Shown: one piece after another, positions 8,187 to 17,718 of the stretch | Position numbering within the stretch: position 1 is the first letter of the stretch | How the letters are laid out: the number at the start of each line of letters is the position of its first letter | Source of the DNA: Pelagibacteraceae bacterium AG-430-P08 | GTDB lineage: Bacteria > Pseudomonadota > Alphaproteobacteria > Pelagibacterales > Pelagibacteraceae | Direction: 5' to 3' | Length of the DNA: 37,429 nucleotides | Assembly: GCA_003212925.1 (NCBI GenBank) | Contig: QCOL01000011.1 | Coordinates: 1 to 37,429 of the forward strand | The notes under the pieces: generated by a model | Databases searched by the model: none | What the model was told of the DNA's origin: nothing | The model's input: the letters and a program-made list of their open reading frames with translations, nothing else | Program-made: the position numbers and the translations under genes

Positions 8187-10307
8187 ATGATACAAAGTGA
8201 TATATTTGATTCAATCAATATGAATATAAAGAAAATTACGAATTCGATATTGCTTTTTATTGTAAAAAGATTGGCAGAAATATTCGGAATTTTAATATTA
8301 ATTTCGGGTATTCTTTTGTTAACTTCTCTAATATCCTATTCTCCAGAGGATCCTAATTTTATATTTCCAGAAAATACAGATATAAAAAACATACTTGGCT
8401 TTAGAGGTAGCTATGTTTCTGATCTTTTTTTTCAATCAATTGGTCTAATTTCTTATTTATTTTCTATAACGCTAATATTTACAGGATTAAATATAACTTT
8501 ATCAAAAGATTTTTTTTTAATTATTGAAAGTATTTTTTTTTCAATTTTATACTTAGTATTAGGCTCATCATTTTTCAATCATTTTTATGATAGTGCTTTT
8601 GCACTTTTTATAAATGGTAATGGAGGGTTTGTCGGAGGTTACGTAAATGAGAATCTATTACGTAAAATAATTACTCTAAATGTTAATATTTCTTTCTACT
8701 TTTTAATCATCCTTATAGTTGTGTTTTTTTTATTAAGTATAAATTTTAATTTGAAGAAATTTTTAAATTTTTTAAAAAAAATAAGTTATTTATTCTCAAA
8801 ACAAAAACAAAACTACACTGATAAAAGTGAAGTGATAAATGAATATATCCCACAAGAGGAAATTAAAAATCTTATTCAAGAGGATTTACCTTTCATAAAA
8901 GCTGATGAGATTAGAAAAGCAGAAAAATTAAAATTTAAGTTACCCAGTTTAAAATTGCTTAAAGTTCCATCAAAAAAAGAAAGAGAGAGTACTGAAAAAA
9001 ATCAATCAAGTAATCCTGAATTTTTAGAAAAAATTTTATTAGACTTCGGTGTTAATGGAAAAATAAAAAAAGTAAGTCATGGTCCTGTTGTTACTCTAAA
9101 TGAATTTGAGCCTGCTGCTGGTGTTAAAGTTTCAAAAATTATAAATTTATCTGATGATATTGCTAGAAATACTAGCTCTGAGTCAGCTAGAATTTCTACT
9201 ATTCCAGGAAGTAATACACTTGGTATTGAATTACCAAATTCATTAAGAGAGAATGTTTACTTAAGCGAAATATTGGATAGTCCTGATTTCAAAAAAAAAG
9301 AAATAAAATTACCGATTGCTTTAGGTAAAAGTATATCTGGAAATCCAATAGTAGGCGATTTGTCTTCAATGCCTCATTTATTAATTGCTGGAACAACTGG
9401 GTCTGGAAAATCGGTTTGCATTAACACAATAATATTATCAATGCTTTATCGTCATACTCCTGAGAAATGCAAATTTATTTTGATTGATCCCAAAATGCTT
9501 GAACTATCTACATACGAAGGTGTTCCTCATCTTTTATGTCCAGTGATAACAGAAGCAAAAAAAGCAGCCTCAGTTTTAGGCTGGGTGGTTAAAGAAATGG
9601 AAAGTAGATACAGACTAATGACAAAAGAAGGAGTAAGAAATATTGATGGTTACAATGCAAAACATAAACTTCCAATGCCTTATATAGTCGTAGTAGTTGA
9701 TGAAATGTCAGATTTAATGCTAGTAGCAGGAAAAGAAATTGAAAACTATATTCAAAAATTATCTCAAATGGCAAGAGCTGCTGGAATACACATTATCATG
9801 GCTACTCAAAGACCGAGTGTCGATGTTATTACAGGAACAATTAAAGCAAACTTTCCTACACGAATATCTTTCCAAGTCACGTCCAAAATAGATAGTAGGA
9901 CAATATTAGGAGAACAAGGTGCTGAACAATTATTAGGTAAAGGTGATATGTTGTATATGTCATCTGCTAACAGAGTCGTAAGAATACATGCTCCATTTGT
10001 ATCCGACAATGAGATTGAAAATATAAACAATTCTTTAAGATCTCAAGCAGAACCAGATTATGTAGACGAAATTCTAAATTTTGCAGATGAAAAAGAAATA
10101 GGTGATGGATCTAAAAATATGGGTGATAAAGATGAGCTCTATCAAACAGCTGTAGAAATCATAAAATCTGAAGGGAAAGCATCAACCTCTTTTTTACAAA
10201 GAAAACTACAAATTGGATATAATCGAGCAGCAAGAATAATTGATATGATGGAAGAAGAGGGAATTGTGAGTAAGGCCAATCATGTTGGAAAACGTGATGT
10301 TCTTTGA
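8187..10307 (+). CDS. ftsK: DNA translocase FtsK
   Basis: Pumps DNA at the septum and activates XerCD dimer resolution at the terminus. The 706 residues show four to five N-terminal membrane segments within roughly residues 18-185, a short Lys/Glu-rich linker, and the motor. The motor has Walker A AGTTGSGKSVCIN (about residue 403), Walker B YIVVVVDEMSDLM, and ATQRPSVDVITG. The C-terminal gamma winged helix (DELYQTAVEIIKSEGKAS..RAARIIDMMEEEGIV) binds polar KOPS sequences. The length is at the compact end because the linker is short. An in-frame ATG at 8220 is an alternative start. The stop overlaps lolA (ATGA), a pairing common in alphaproteobacteria. Confidence 0.96.
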   Translation: MIQSDIFDSINMNIKKITNSILLFIVKRLAEIFGILILISGILLLTSLISYSPEDPNFIFPENTDIKNILGFRGSYVSDLFFQSIGLISYLFSITLIFTGLNITLSKDFFLIIESIFFSILYLVLGSSFFNHFYDSAFALFINGNGGFVGGYVNENLLRKIITLNVNISFYFLIILIVVFFLLSINFNLKKFLNFLKKISYLFSKQKQNYTDKSEVINEYIPQEEIKNLIQEDLPFIKADEIRKAEKLKFKLPSLKLLKVPSKKERESTEKNQSSNPEFLEKILLDFGVNGKIKKVSHGPVVTLNEFEPAAGVKVSKIINLSDDIARNTSSESARISTIPGSNTLGIELPNSLRENVYLSEILDSPDFKKKEIKLPIALGKSISGNPIVGDLSSMPHLLIAGTTGSGKSVCINTIILSMLYRHTPEKCKFILIDPKMLELSTYEGVPHLLCPVITEAKKAASVLGWVVKEMESRYRLMTKEGVRNIDGYNAKHKLPMPYIVVVVDEMSDLMLVAGKEIENYIQKLSQMARAAGIHIIMATQRPSVDVITGTIKANFPTRISFQVTSKIDSRTILGEQGAEQLLGKGDMLYMSSANRVVRIHAPFVSDNEIENINNSLRSQAEPDYVDEILNFADEKEIGDGSKNMGDKDELYQTAVEIIKSEGKASTSFLQRKLQIGYNRAARIIDMMEEEGIVSKANHVGKRDVL

Positions 10308-10855
10308 TGATTAATAAGTTAATTTTTTTATTTTTTTTATTTTCAATTGTTGAGGCTGCGGCAAATATTAAAGAAAAAATTATTCAAAATTTAGAAACTA
10401 CTAATAATTTGACATTTAACTTTGAGCAAAACGTTAATGGTAAAACAGAAAATGGTCATTGTGCTCTTTCATACCCACAAAAAATATTTTGTAAATACAA
10501 TTTAAAAAATAATAAAATTTTAGTTTCGAATGGAAAATCTATAGTAATAAAAACTAATAGTAGCTATTACCTATATCCCCTTGAACGAACACCATTAAAT
10601 CTAATATTAAACAAAAAATTTTTAATTAATAAAATAGAAAATTTAAATGAGAGGATCCTAGATAAAAAATTCATAAATTTTAAGTTTTTTGAAGAAGATT
10701 TTGAGGTGAATATTTTCTTTGATTATAACACCCTTGATTTAATCGGATGGCAAACTACGGATATTTATCAAAATCTTAGTATTACTTTTTTAGATTCAGT
10801 TAAAAAAAATCAAATATTGAATGATGATTTATTTGTTTTGCCTCAACAAAATTAA
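10304..10855 (+). CDS. lolA: Outer-membrane lipoprotein carrier protein LolA
   Basis: A 183-residue periplasmic chaperone that takes lipoproteins from LolCDE to the outer membrane. A hydrophobic N-terminus (MMINKLIFLFFLFSIVEAAA) looks like a cleavable signal peptide. The mature part has LolA-like features: NLTFNFEQNVNGKTENGHCA, a strand with YPQKIFCKYN, VSNGKSIVIKTNSSYYLYPL, and late GWQTTDIYQNLSITFLD. It overlaps ftsK by four bases, a conserved position in alphaproteobacteria, which supports the name. Its stop overlaps the convergent GNAT gene by four bases. Confidence 0.88.
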   Translation: MMINKLIFLFFLFSIVEAAANIKEKIIQNLETTNNLTFNFEQNVNGKTENGHCALSYPQKIFCKYNLKNNKILVSNGKSIVIKTNSSYYLYPLERTPLNLILNKKFLINKIENLNERILDKKFINFKFFEEDFEVNIFFDYNTLDLIGWQTTDIYQNLSITFLDSVKKNQILNDDLFVLPQQN

Positions 10856-11355
10856 ATTGAAATAGACTCTGTTTTATAGATTCTCATACCCCTTGAGATA
10901 TAATTATTTAATGCGTTTTTATGGTCTAAAGAACAAGTATGTACCCAAACTCTATTAATATTTTCAGAAAAAGATTTTTTTATAGCTGATGTCAAAAGAA
11001 AAGAGCCTAATTTCTTATTTTGATATTCTTTAAGTAAGCCAAGATAAGCAATCTCTGTTTCCTTTTTTTCCTTATGAAAAATAAGTTCAAAGTATCCAGC
11101 CATATCGTCAGCTTTTTTAAGAATATAAGTTTTTACCTTTTGGTCAGAAATATATTCCATCCACTGCTTATCTGTCCAAACTAATCGATCCGTCCAGCGA
11201 TGTTCTTTACCAATACTTTTATAAAAAAACTTATTTATTTGAAAATCTGTTGGATCACTAAGATCAATTAAACAGTCATCTGGAGAAAATTTTAATTTTT
11301 TTAAATCTTTAAGTGAATTGATTTCTAGGTAATTTCTTTCAACTTTAGTACTCAC
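10852..11355 (-). CDS. GNAT family N-acetyltransferase
   Basis: A 167-residue protein. The acetyl-CoA binding motif A is visible as EIAYLGLLKEYQNKKLGSFL (QxxxLG in place of Q/RxxGxG/A), followed by a helix and VWVHTCSLDHKNALNNYISRGM, the usual motif B with an N-A-x-x-x-Y-x-x-x-G-M pattern. The acceptor is unknown. It is the last gene of the histidine run and overlaps the HIT gene by four bases (ATGA), so it is probably cotranscribed. A role in histidine synthesis is not implied by the family. Confidence 0.85.
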   Translation of the reverse strand: MSTKVERNYLEINSLKDLKKLKFSPDDCLIDLSDPTDFQINKFFYKSIGKEHRWTDRLVWTDKQWMEYISDQKVKTYILKKADDMAGYFELIFHKEKKETEIAYLGLLKEYQNKKLGSFLLTSAIKKSFSENINRVWVHTCSLDHKNALNNYISRGMRIYKTESISI

Positions 11356-11717
11356 TCCACCATCTTTCCAACTTTTTCACCTCCAAACAGATGAAAATGT
11401 AAATGAGGTACTTCTTGACCGCCATGTTCAGAAATATTTGCTAAAGCGCGATAACCTTTGCCGCCGTCTACTGATATACCAAGTTTTTTTGCAACTAAAT
11501 TTATACCCTTTAATAAACCTACCATTTCCTCTGGAGAGGCTTTTTGACTAAAATCATCAAGGTCAATATATTTTCCTTTAGGTATTACCAGTGCATGAAT
11601 TTTTTTTTGTGGGTTAATATCATGAAATGATAAAACGTAATCATCCTCGTAAATCTTTTTACACGGAATCTCTCCCTTTAAGATTTTAGCAAAAATATTA
11701 TTATCATCGTAGCTCAT
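11352..11717 (-). CDS. HIT family (HinT-like) nucleotide hydrolase
   Basis: A 121-residue histidine triad protein. IFAKILKGEIPCKKIYEDDYVLSF is the canonical N-terminus and GGQEVPHLHFHLFGGE near the C-terminus is the HxHxHxx catalytic motif. HinT-type enzymes hydrolyse AMP-lysine, AMP-amino acid and related phosphoramidates. It overlaps hisE and the GNAT gene by four bases each. HIT proteins commonly follow hisE in alphaproteobacterial genomes; it may clear adenylated by-products, but that is inference. Confidence 0.93.
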   Translation of the reverse strand: MSYDDNNIFAKILKGEIPCKKIYEDDYVLSFHDINPQKKIHALVIPKGKYIDLDDFSQKASPEEMVGLLKGINLVAKKLGISVDGGKGYRALANISEHGGQEVPHLHFHLFGGEKVGKMVE

Positions 11718-11986
11718 TTTTTTCTTTTGTTTAGCTCTTCCATTACATCCTCAATTTTCACATCATTTGCCTCTAGATACATTATCAAATGATAGAAAAC
11801 ATCAGCTGCCTCATGAATTTTATTTGAATTTTTTTCTACTGCCTCAATAAGTTCATTAATTTCCTCTAGTATCTTTTCTTTGCTAAAAGATTTATCACTA
11901 AGTAATTTATTAGTGTAAGAACCATCTACTGGAGTTTTTTTACGCTGTCTTGCAAGATTAAATAAGCTTTCTAAAGTATTAAGCAT
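11714..11986 (-). CDS. hisE: Phosphoribosyl-ATP pyrophosphatase
   Basis: Second step of histidine synthesis: cleaves PPi from phosphoribosyl-ATP. The 90 residues are typical for a separate HisE (not fused to HisI). The MazG-like fold shows SYTNKLLS, KILEEINELIEAV with the metal-binding EExxE pattern, and HEAADVFYHLIMYLE with the E..D metal ligands. It lies one base after hisF and overlaps the HIT gene by four bases, in a minus-strand run starting at hisB. hisI is not in the window. Confidence 0.95.
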   Translation of the reverse strand: MLNTLESLFNLARQRKKTPVDGSYTNKLLSDKSFSKEKILEEINELIEAVEKNSNKIHEAADVFYHLIMYLEANDVKIEDVMEELNKRKK

Positions 11987-11987
11987 G

Positions 11988-12743
11988 TTAAATTCTAACA
12001 GGTATTCCTTTCGAGTCCAAATAGTCCTTGGCCTCTTTTACCGAGTGTTTTCCATAATGAAATATAGAAGCTGCCAAAACTGCACTAGCTTTTCCTAATT
12101 TAATTCCGTCCACTAGGTGATCTAAATTACCCACCCCGCCAGATGCAATGACTGGAATATTTACTTTAGATGAAATTTTTGACATGAGATCAATATCATA
12201 ACCTACTTGTGTTCCATCTCTATCCATAGAAGTTACTAATAACTCCCCTGCACCATTCTTTTCCATTTGTTCAGCATACTCCAGCGCATCAATACCGCTA
12301 TTATTTCTCCCTCCGTGAGTAAACACTTCCCACTTATCTCCATTTTTTTTAGCATCAATTGCAACTACAATACACTGAGACCCAAATTTTTTTGAACTAT
12401 CAATAACAACTTTTGGATTTTCAACCGCTGCAGTGTTTATGGAAACTTTATCAGCCCCACAATTAAGTAATTTGTTTATATCTTCAATACTTCTAACGCC
12501 ACCTCCTACAGTTAATGGCACGAAACATTTTTTTGAAGTTTTCTCCACAACATCGTAAATAGTATCTCTATTTTCATTAGAGGCGGTAATATCTAAAAAA
12601 CAAATTTCATCTGCTCCACCATCACTATAAATTTCGGCTTGTTCCACAGGGTCTCCTGCATCTTTTAGACTAACAAAATTTATTCCTTTAACTACACGAC
12701 CATTTTTTACGTCTAAACAAGGTATTATTCTATTTTTAAGCAT
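11988..12743 (-). CDS. hisF: Imidazole glycerol phosphate synthase, cyclase subunit
   Basis: With HisH it turns PRFAR and ammonia into imidazole glycerol phosphate plus AICAR. The 251-residue TIM barrel has both catalytic aspartates: [19 protein letters not shown] (Asp 11) and [20 protein letters not shown] (about Asp 130). Phosphate-binding segments are seen in [10 protein letters not shown] and [10 protein letters not shown], and [15 protein letters not shown] is the usual strand-6 motif. It overlaps hisA by eight bases, so translational coupling is likely. The AICAR it releases feeds PurH. Confidence 0.98.
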   Translation of the reverse strand: MLKNRIIPCLDVKNGRVVKGINFVSLKDAGDPVEQAEIYSDGGADEICFLDITASNENRDTIYDVVEKTSKKCFVPLTVGGGVRSIEDINKLLNCGADKVSINTAAVENPKVVIDSSKKFGSQCIVVAIDAKKNGDKWEVFTHGGRNNSGIDALEYAEQMEKNGAGELLVTSMDRDGTQVGYDIDLMSKISSKVNIPVIASGGVGNLDHLVDGIKLGKASAVLAASIFHYGKHSVKEAKDYLDSKGIPVRI

Positions 12744-13452
12744 CTTCTTTCACCAGATCTTCTAATTTTATATCTCCATCATAAATAGCTTTACCAACTA
12801 TTATACCTTCAACATTTTTTAAATTCTTCGCTTTTTTAATATCATCTATAGATGAAACCCCACCTGATATAATTACGGGGCACTTTGACATCTTAGCAAC
12901 TTTTATTGTTTCTTTTAAATTTGGACTTTGTTTCATACCATCCCTATCTATATCAGTATAAATCAATCTACTAACACCATAATCGTTGACTTCTTTTAAA
13001 AACTCTAAAGTCAATTGATTAGAGTTCTCTTTCCATCCAGATACTGACAAATGTCCATGTTTAGAATCTAAACCTAAAGCAATATGATTTTGAAATTTTT
13101 CACATGACTCTTTTAAGAAATTTTTGTCTTTAATAGCAGCACTTCCCAGAATTACTTTCTCAACACCAGCATCAATGTATTTTTTTATACTGTCAGAATT
13201 TCTAATACCACCACCTACTTCAACTTTTAAATTAAATTTACCAACTATATTCTGAATAATATCTAAATTTACTGTTTCGCCAGTTAAAGCACCATCTAAA
13301 TCAACTATGTGTAAATTTTTAAATCCATGATCTTTAAATTTTCCTGCTTGTTCAATTGGAGACAATTCATACTCAGTCTTTTTATCGAAATCTCCTTTAA
13401 CTAATCTTACACACTTTTTATCTTTAATATCTATTGCAGGAAATATTTTCAT
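12736..13452 (-). CDS. hisA: ProFAR isomerase
   Basis: Amadori-type isomerisation of ProFAR to PRFAR in histidine synthesis. The 238-residue TIM barrel starts [19 protein letters not shown] with catalytic Asp 8. It continues with [22 protein letters not shown] (phosphate binding), [16 protein letters not shown] with the second catalytic Asp, and [10 protein letters not shown]. It lies one base from hisH and overlaps hisF by eight bases. The strong similarity to HisF reflects the known half-barrel duplication of the family. Confidence 0.98.
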   Translation of the reverse strand: MKIFPAIDIKDKKCVRLVKGDFDKKTEYELSPIEQAGKFKDHGFKNLHIVDLDGALTGETVNLDIIQNIVGKFNLKVEVGGGIRNSDSIKKYIDAGVEKVILGSAAIKDKNFLKESCEKFQNHIALGLDSKHGHLSVSGWKENSNQLTLEFLKEVNDYGVSRLIYTDIDRDGMKQSPNLKETIKVAKMSKCPVIISGGVSSIDDIKKAKNLKNVEGIIVGKAIYDGDIKLEDLVKEDA

Positions 13453-13453
13453 T

Positions 13454-14080
13454 TTACAAATTTATAAAATTATCAATTATCTTAAGCCCGATCCTATCAC
13501 TCTTCTCTGGATGAAATTGGGTTCCAAAAATATTTTCTTTTTCAACCGAGCAAACAATATTTGATGAATAATCTGTTGTTGCTGAAATTACATTTTTATC
13601 TTCTGGAACAAATTCATAACTATGAACAAAATACATGTGTGAATTATTTTCTATATCTTTAAAAATTTTACTATCTTTGACAATATTAATTTGGTTCCAA
13701 CCGATATGAGGAAGTTTAAATTTTCCATTTTGGTTATCTATTTTTGAAACTTTACCTGAAATCCATCCTAAGCCTTTAGTTTCAGTTTCTTCATAGCCAA
13801 TATCGGCAAACATTTGTAAACCAACACAAATTCCAAGTAGAGGTTTTTTATTTGCTATTGCAAATTCATTTAAAGTGTCTGTAAGACCTTTAATTTTATT
13901 CAGGGCATCCACACAACTTTTGAATGAACCTTGCCCCGGTAAAACTACTTTGTCACTTGATTTTATCTTATTTAAATCAGAAGTAACCCCTATAGTTACC
14001 TTATCTTTTGCAACTTCTTTAAAAGAGTTTATTACCGAGCTTATATTGCCCGATTTATAATCAACAATTGTGACGTTCAT
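13454..14080 (-). CDS. hisH: Imidazole glycerol phosphate synthase, glutamine amidotransferase subunit
   Basis: Supplies ammonia from glutamine to HisF. The 208-residue class I amidotransferase has VTIVDYKSGNISSV at the N-terminus, the oxyanion segment VLPGQGSF, the nucleophile in LLGICVGLQMF (Cys of GICVG), and the His/Glu pair in GTQFHPEKSD. It lies five bases after hisB and one base before hisA in the minus-strand histidine run. Confidence 0.97.
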   Translation of the reverse strand: MNVTIVDYKSGNISSVINSFKEVAKDKVTIGVTSDLNKIKSSDKVVLPGQGSFKSCVDALNKIKGLTDTLNEFAIANKKPLLGICVGLQMFADIGYEETETKGLGWISGKVSKIDNQNGKFKLPHIGWNQINIVKDSKIFKDIENNSHMYFVHSYEFVPEDKNVISATTDYSSNIVCSVEKENIFGTQFHPEKSDRIGLKIIDNFINL

Positions 14081-14085
14081 TAAAC

Positions 14086-14676
14086 TTATAAAGAACCTTT
14101 TGTAGAAGGTATCGTTTTTTTATTCCTCGGATCTATTTCCAATGCAGTTCTTAGAGACCTTGCTAATCCTTTATAGCAAGACTCGATAATGTGGTGACTA
14201 TTGTCCCCATAAATATTTTCAACGTGTAGAGTAATTCCAGCAGCCTGAGAAAACGCTTGAAACCATTCTTTAAAAAGTTCTGTATCCATCTCACCAAGTT
14301 TTTCTACTTTTAAATTTACTTTCCAAATTAAATAAGGTCTATTTGAAATATCAATTGCAACACGTGATAAAGTTTCATCCATAGGAATCATTGCGTGAGC
14401 ATATCTTCTTATTCCAACAGATTTTTTCAAAGCTTTTTTTAAGGCTTCACCAATAGCAATTCCTGTATCTTCAGTTGTGTGGTGTAGATCAATATGAGTA
14501 TCTCCTTTAGCTTTTATACTCATGTCTATTGAAGAATGCTTAGATAGTTGTTCAAGCATATGGTTTAAAAAACCTATTCCTGTGTCAATTTTGTATTTAC
14601 CTTTACCGTCAATATTTAAATCAACACTTATGCTTGTTTCTTTTGTTTTCCTACTTATTTTGCCTTTACGCTTCAT
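14086..14676 (-). CDS. hisB: Imidazoleglycerol-phosphate dehydratase
   Basis: Dehydrates imidazole glycerol phosphate in histidine synthesis. The 196 residues form a monofunctional enzyme without the histidinol-phosphatase domain found in E. coli HisB. Manganese-ligand motifs are intact: [50 protein letters not shown] and the C-terminal [20 protein letters not shown]. It is the first gene of the minus-strand run hisB-H-A-F-E-HIT-GNAT. The promoter must be in the 91-base gap shared with the divergent hslVU genes. hisG, hisD, hisC and hisI are elsewhere. Confidence 0.98.
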   Translation of the reverse strand: MKRKGKISRKTKETSISVDLNIDGKGKYKIDTGIGFLNHMLEQLSKHSSIDMSIKAKGDTHIDLHHTTEDTGIAIGEALKKALKKSVGIRRYAHAMIPMDETLSRVAIDISNRPYLIWKVNLKVEKLGEMDTELFKEWFQAFSQAAGITLHVENIYGDNSHHIIESCYKGLARSLRTALEIDPRNKKTIPSTKGSL

Positions 14677-14732
14677 AATTAAAAACAGGTATACATATAT
14701 TATTCAATTATAGCAATAATACTAAACTTGGG

Positions 14733-14760
14733 CTTGAAGTATCGAATTTAGTATCCATTT
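14733..14760 (+). promoter_or_regulatory. Putative heat-shock (RpoH-type) promoter of hslVU
   Basis: CTTGAAG (14733-14739) and TCCATTT (14754-14760) are separated by 14 bases. They match the sigma-32 pattern CTTGAAA / CCCATNT at six of seven positions each. hslVU is a classic heat-shock operon. The -10-like element ends only seven bases before the hslV ATG, so the transcript would start at or next to the start codon. Similarity by eye only. Confidence 0.55.
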
Positions 14761-14767
14761 ATAAGCT

Positions 14768-15283
14768 ATGACAACGATTGTGTTAGTTAGAAAAAACAAC
14801 GAGGTGGTAGTAGCTGGTGATGGCCAAGTAAGCATGGGCAATACTGTCGTAAAAAGCACTGCCTCAAAAGTCAGAAAAATTGAGAAGAGAGATGTAGTAG
14901 CTGGTTTTGCTGGATCAACAGCTGATGCATTAACTTTATTTGAGAGATTAGAGGGAAAATTAGAAAAACATGCTGGTAACTTATCTAGAGCTGCTGTGGA
15001 GTTAGCTAAAGATTGGAGAACTGATAAATATCTAAGAAGATTAGAAGCACTAATGGCGGTGGGTGACAAGAGCAATAGTTATATAATTTCAGGCACTGGT
15101 GACGTTCTAGAACCTGAGGGAGATGTTATTGGTATTGGCTCTGGTGGTAATTATGCTTTAGCTGCAGGGAAAGTTTTAATTGAAAGTAATATATCAGCAG
15201 AAGAAGTTGCAAAAAAAGCAATAAAAGTTGCAGCTGATATCTGCGTATTTACAAATGAAAATGTCAAAGTTGAGAAAATATAA
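14768..15283 (+). CDS. hslV: ATP-dependent protease subunit HslV (ClpQ)
   Basis: Proteolytic chamber of the HslUV (ClpYQ) protease. The sequence begins [21 protein letters not shown]: the Thr after the initiator Met is the N-terminal nucleophile, which fixes the start at 14768. The 171 residues have the family length, with [35 protein letters not shown] and the C-terminal [16 protein letters not shown]. It overlaps hslU by one base (TAATG). There is no Shine-Dalgarno sequence; a sigma-32-like promoter lies directly upstream. Confidence 0.98.
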   Translation: MTTIVLVRKNNEVVVAGDGQVSMGNTVVKSTASKVRKIEKRDVVAGFAGSTADALTLFERLEGKLEKHAGNLSRAAVELAKDWRTDKYLRRLEALMAVGDKSNSYIISGTGDVLEPEGDVIGIGSGGNYALAAGKVLIESNISAEEVAKKAIKVAADICVFTNENVKVEKI

Positions 15284-16656
15284 TGGATAAATCAAACGTA
15301 ACTCAATTGCATCCTAAAGGAGATCAGCAAAAAGAGGAGGCTTCATTAGTAAGCTCCTTGTCACCAAGAGAAATTGTCTCTGAATTAGACAGGTTTGTAG
15401 TCGGTCAAAATAAAGCTAAAAGAGCAGTTGCTGTTGCCTTACGAAACAGATGGAGAAGACAAGCTTTAAAAGGTGAAATGAGAAATGAAGTTTTACCTAA
15501 AAATATTTTAATGATTGGTCCAACGGGTGTTGGAAAAACAGAGATTTCAAGAAGACTTTCAAAATTAGCAGAAGCTCCTTTTGTAAAAGTTGAAGCAACT
15601 AGGTTTACTGAGGTGGGTTATGTTGGAAGAGATGTAGAGCAAATTGTCAGAGATTTAATTGAAATAGCAATTTCAATGGAAAAAGTAAAAAAAAGAAAAG
15701 AGGTCTACGCAAAAGCTCAAAAATTAGCTGAAGAAAAAGTATTGGATGCCTTAGTTGGAAAGAAAGCAAGTGCGGCTACAAGAGAAAGCTTTAGAAAAAG
15801 ACTTAGAGACGGAGATTTAGATAATAACGAGATAGAAATAGCTGTTAGCGAAGGTAGTGGTAATAGTACATCATTTGAAATTCCTGGAATGCCTGGTGCC
15901 AATGTAGGAATGATTAATATTGGAGAGATGCTTGGAAAGTCTATGGGTAAGCATGAAAAAAAGAAAAAAATGACAGTAAAAGAATCTCACGAAATTTTGA
16001 TAAATGATGAATCTGATAAGTTGATTGAACAAGATAAAATAATTAAAGCTGCAAAAATCTCTACAGAAAATAATGGAATAGTTTTTTTGGATGAAATAGA
16101 CAAAATTTCTGGAAGAACAGACAGGGTTGGAGGAGATGTATCTAGAGAAGGTGTTCAGAGAGATTTATTGCCTTTAATTGAAGGAACAACAGTTAATACA
16201 AAATATGGACCTATAAAAACTGACCATATATTATTTATTGCATCTGGTGCTTTTCAATTAGCCAAGCCTTCTGATTTACTCCCCGAGTTACAAGGAAGAC
16301 TGCCAATCAGAGTTGAGCTAGAGGCTTTATCAAGTGAGGATTTCAAAAGAATTCTTAAAGAACCTGATTTTAGTTTAATTAAACAGTATGTGGCTTTGTT
16401 AAAGACTGAGAATGTTGAGCTTGAGTTTACTGAAGATGGAATTGATGCAATCGCAAATATTGCGTCGGAGGTAAATGCAACTATTGAAAATATTGGTGCT
16501 AGAAGATTACACACAATAATAGAGAAAATCCTTGATGAAATTAGTTTCACTGCAACTGACAGATCTGGTGAAAAAATCTCAATAAATAAAGAATATATAA
16601 ACAAAAATCTTGATAATCTTGTTAAAGATACAGATCTATCAAAATTTATTTTATAA
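15283..16656 (+). CDS. hslU: ATP-dependent protease ATPase subunit HslU (ClpY)
   Basis: AAA+ unfoldase that feeds HslV. The 457 residues include [20 protein letters not shown] at the N-terminus, Walker [33 protein letters not shown] (pore loop GYVG), the long inserted I-domain (roughly residues 110-240), Walker [15 protein letters not shown], and the sensor region [17 protein letters not shown]. The C-terminus (DLSKFIL) is the hydrophobic tail that docks into HslV. Its 3' end overlaps the convergent smr gene by six bases. Confidence 0.98.
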   Translation: MDKSNVTQLHPKGDQQKEEASLVSSLSPREIVSELDRFVVGQNKAKRAVAVALRNRWRRQALKGEMRNEVLPKNILMIGPTGVGKTEISRRLSKLAEAPFVKVEATRFTEVGYVGRDVEQIVRDLIEIAISMEKVKKRKEVYAKAQKLAEEKVLDALVGKKASAATRESFRKRLRDGDLDNNEIEIAVSEGSGNSTSFEIPGMPGANVGMINIGEMLGKSMGKHEKKKKMTVKESHEILINDESDKLIEQDKIIKAAKISTENNGIVFLDEIDKISGRTDRVGGDVSREGVQRDLLPLIEGTTVNTKYGPIKTDHILFIASGAFQLAKPSDLLPELQGRLPIRVELEALSSEDFKRILKEPDFSLIKQYVALLKTENVELEFTEDGIDAIANIASEVNATIENIGARRLHTIIEKILDEISFTATDRSGEKISINKEYINKNLDNLVKDTDLSKFIL

Positions 16657-17064
16657 TTTTTTTTTTAAAAAAATATAAAAAGCCCCACTGCCACCATCTT
16701 CAATTTCAGCATCAGTTATAGTTTTTATCTTTTTCATTAAGCTTGAATTATTTTTAATAAAATCAGGAACAGAATTTTTTAAAATACCAAATTTCTTTGA
16801 AATATATGGGTCTTTATCATTTTGAGAATGCAGTCCTTTACCGGTAACTATGATAACTTTAGAGACTTTTTGATCAAAACAATCAGTTATAAAACTTTCA
16901 ACTTTTTTGTTTGCTTCATCAAGTGTGTAACCATGAAGATCTAATGATTTAGTAATATGAAATTTATTCTCTTTATTTTCTAAATCTTTATTAGGTAACT
17001 TTTCATTTTTTTCTAAAAAATTTTTCCAATCTTTTTGATCTTTATCTGAAATATTACTTGTCAA
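16651..17064 (-). CDS. Smr domain protein
   Basis: A 137-residue protein with a lysine-rich, variable N-terminus (1-45) and a C-terminal Smr domain. Motifs are [20 protein letters not shown] (LDLHG) and [14 protein letters not shown] (TGKG), then an [32 protein letters not shown] ending. Smr domains are found in MutS2 and in free proteins, several of which are RNA or DNA endonucleases; activity here is untested. It directly follows timA (no gap) and runs into the hslU tail. The pairing with a Tim44-like gene is common in alphaproteobacteria. Confidence 0.92.
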   Translation of the reverse strand: MTSNISDKDQKDWKNFLEKNEKLPNKDLENKENKFHITKSLDLHGYTLDEANKKVESFITDCFDQKVSKVIIVTGKGLHSQNDKDPYISKKFGILKNSVPDFIKNNSSLMKKIKTITDAEIEDGGSGAFYIFLKKKL

Positions 17065-17661
17065 TTACGTGAGAGTATCAACTAATTGCCAATTTGGATT
17101 ATTAGTGCTTGTATCTCTTGAAAATACCCAAGTATCATAAATCTTCTTAATCTTTTCTGGGTCTCCAGAAACTATTTTTTTATCCTTATCTCTGATACAG
17201 GTTATTACTTCACCTACAAATTCTACGGTTACCTTTAAAATTTTTCCTAAAAACTTATGCTCTTTAATGTTTGCAGAATTTACTCCAATAAAAGTGATTT
17301 CTGCAAAATGACCCCTTTTACCTCTTTCTTTTAGTGCGGTGTTAAACTGATCGTAAATTTTATTACTCAATAGAGGCTTGCTTGTAGTCAATTTATTGTC
17401 ACTATCACCAAAATCTGTGATGATCGTTTCGTATGCTATCTTAGCACCCTTTAAGAAGTCTTTTTTGGCATTTTCATCGAAATCATTTTTTTTGTTTATC
17501 TTTGTTTCAGGATTTATATTTTTCATAATTTCCTCAAACTGAGGTGAAGCTTTTCCCTCAAAACCTGTTCTTTTTCCTAAAATCCCTCTAAGTCTTAAAA
17601 AAATGAAGCCAGCAATCATTGCTAATAAAATAATATCGATGTACTCAAAACTATAATTCAT
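17065..17661 (-). CDS. Tim44-like domain membrane protein (TimA type)
   Basis: A 198-residue protein with one N-terminal membrane segment (YIDIILLAMIAGFIFLRLRGIL, about 7-28), a linker containing KRTGFEGKASPQFEEI, and a C-terminal Tim44-like domain (about 65-198) with GAKIAYETIITDFGDSD, AEITFIGVNSANIKEHKFLG and WVFSRDTSTNNPNWQLVDT. In alphaproteobacteria such proteins are thought to be relatives of mitochondrial Tim44 acting at the inner membrane; exact partners are not known to me. It is divergent to fxsA-secB and next to smr. Confidence 0.88.
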   Translation of the reverse strand: MNYSFEYIDIILLAMIAGFIFLRLRGILGKRTGFEGKASPQFEEIMKNINPETKINKKNDFDENAKKDFLKGAKIAYETIITDFGDSDNKLTTSKPLLSNKIYDQFNTALKERGKRGHFAEITFIGVNSANIKEHKFLGKILKVTVEFVGEVITCIRDKDKKIVSGDPEKIKKIYDTWVFSRDTSTNNPNWQLVDTLT

Positions 17662-17718
17662 AGTCTAAACTTAATTACTATGTTGATTAATTTCAACTAA
17701 CAATTACATTAAAGACAA

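Noticed and set aside
8157..8195. Longer UbiH-like start at 8195
   Set aside because: It would add 13 residues that do not match the family, overlap ftsK, and precede a typical MKVGIIG N-terminus.
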